From assembly GCA_021776395.1 (NCBI GenBank), contig JAJFFZ010000198.1, positions 1 through 37,350 of the forward strand: DNA of 37,350 nt, written 5' to 3'. A program made the translations under genes and the position numbers. The notes below the pieces were generated by a model. The model saw only the letters and a program-made list of their open reading frames with translations. It was not told the origin of the DNA and ran no database searches. Source of the stretch: Hyphococcus sp. (GTDB taxonomy: Bacteria; Pseudomonadota; Alphaproteobacteria; Caulobacterales; Parvularculaceae). Positions 37,301-37,350 of this stretch are shown piece after piece (position 1 is the stretch's first letter; each line of letters begins with the position of its first letter).

Positions 37301-37350
37301 ATGGCCGCCGAGAAACAAAGTCCTGAAACGCTCGAATTGCGCGCCAAACC
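37301..37350 (+). CDS. trbI: TrbI/VirB10 N-terminus, truncated by window end
   Basis: ATG at 37301 encoding MAAEKQSPETLELRAK, directly after trbG; position and N-terminal pattern fit TrbI. Confidence 0.7.
   Translation, partial: MAAEKQSPETLELRAK

Noticed and set aside
1-37350. CRISPR arrays, tRNA, rRNA
   Set aside because: No regularly spaced repeat-spacer array, tRNA-like cloverleaf or rRNA segment was recognised by eye

Overview
This looks like alphaproteobacterial-type DNA, based on codon and GC style and gene families (inference). It has four blocks. (1) About 1-3.6 kb holds a truncated saccharopine-dehydrogenase-like gene (-), a CBS-domain protein (-), a phasin-like protein (+), a small ORF plus a hemerythrin/HHE-like protein (+), and a 5'-truncated RES-domain remnant. 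Three FNR/FixK-type palindromes (TTGA-N6-TCAA) lie in or near the promoter regions. (2) 4.0-5.3 kb holds a class II Fic protein with a perfect 11-bp inverted repeat upstream. (3) 5.6-20.8 kb is an uncharacterised catabolic cluster: LuxR-type regulator, DUF2783 protein, FAD monooxygenase, MBL-fold protein, cupin, phytanoyl-CoA dioxygenase-like protein, two SDRs, acyl-CoA ligase, alpha/beta hydrolase, allene-oxide-cyclase-barrel-like protein, VOC protein, SGNH hydrolase and TonB-dependent receptor. A shared motif (TTTCCGCTAT, in partly palindromic sites) occurs in three promoter regions of this cluster at nearly the same distance (63-73 nt) from the start codons. (4) 21.8 kb to the window end is a conjugation module of the DUF736 / HTH / TraF-S26 peptidase / VirD2-DUF3363 relaxase / TraG / CopG / TrbBCDEJLFG(I) type. 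A second, divergently oriented class II Fic gene sits between relaxase and traG, with an iterated TTGGCCGA operator-like array upstream. No integrase, rep/par gene, rRNA, tRNA or CRISPR was recognised. The most notable signals are the shared catabolic cis-motif, the Fic cargo gene with its iteron-like array, and the clustered FNR/FixK boxes.
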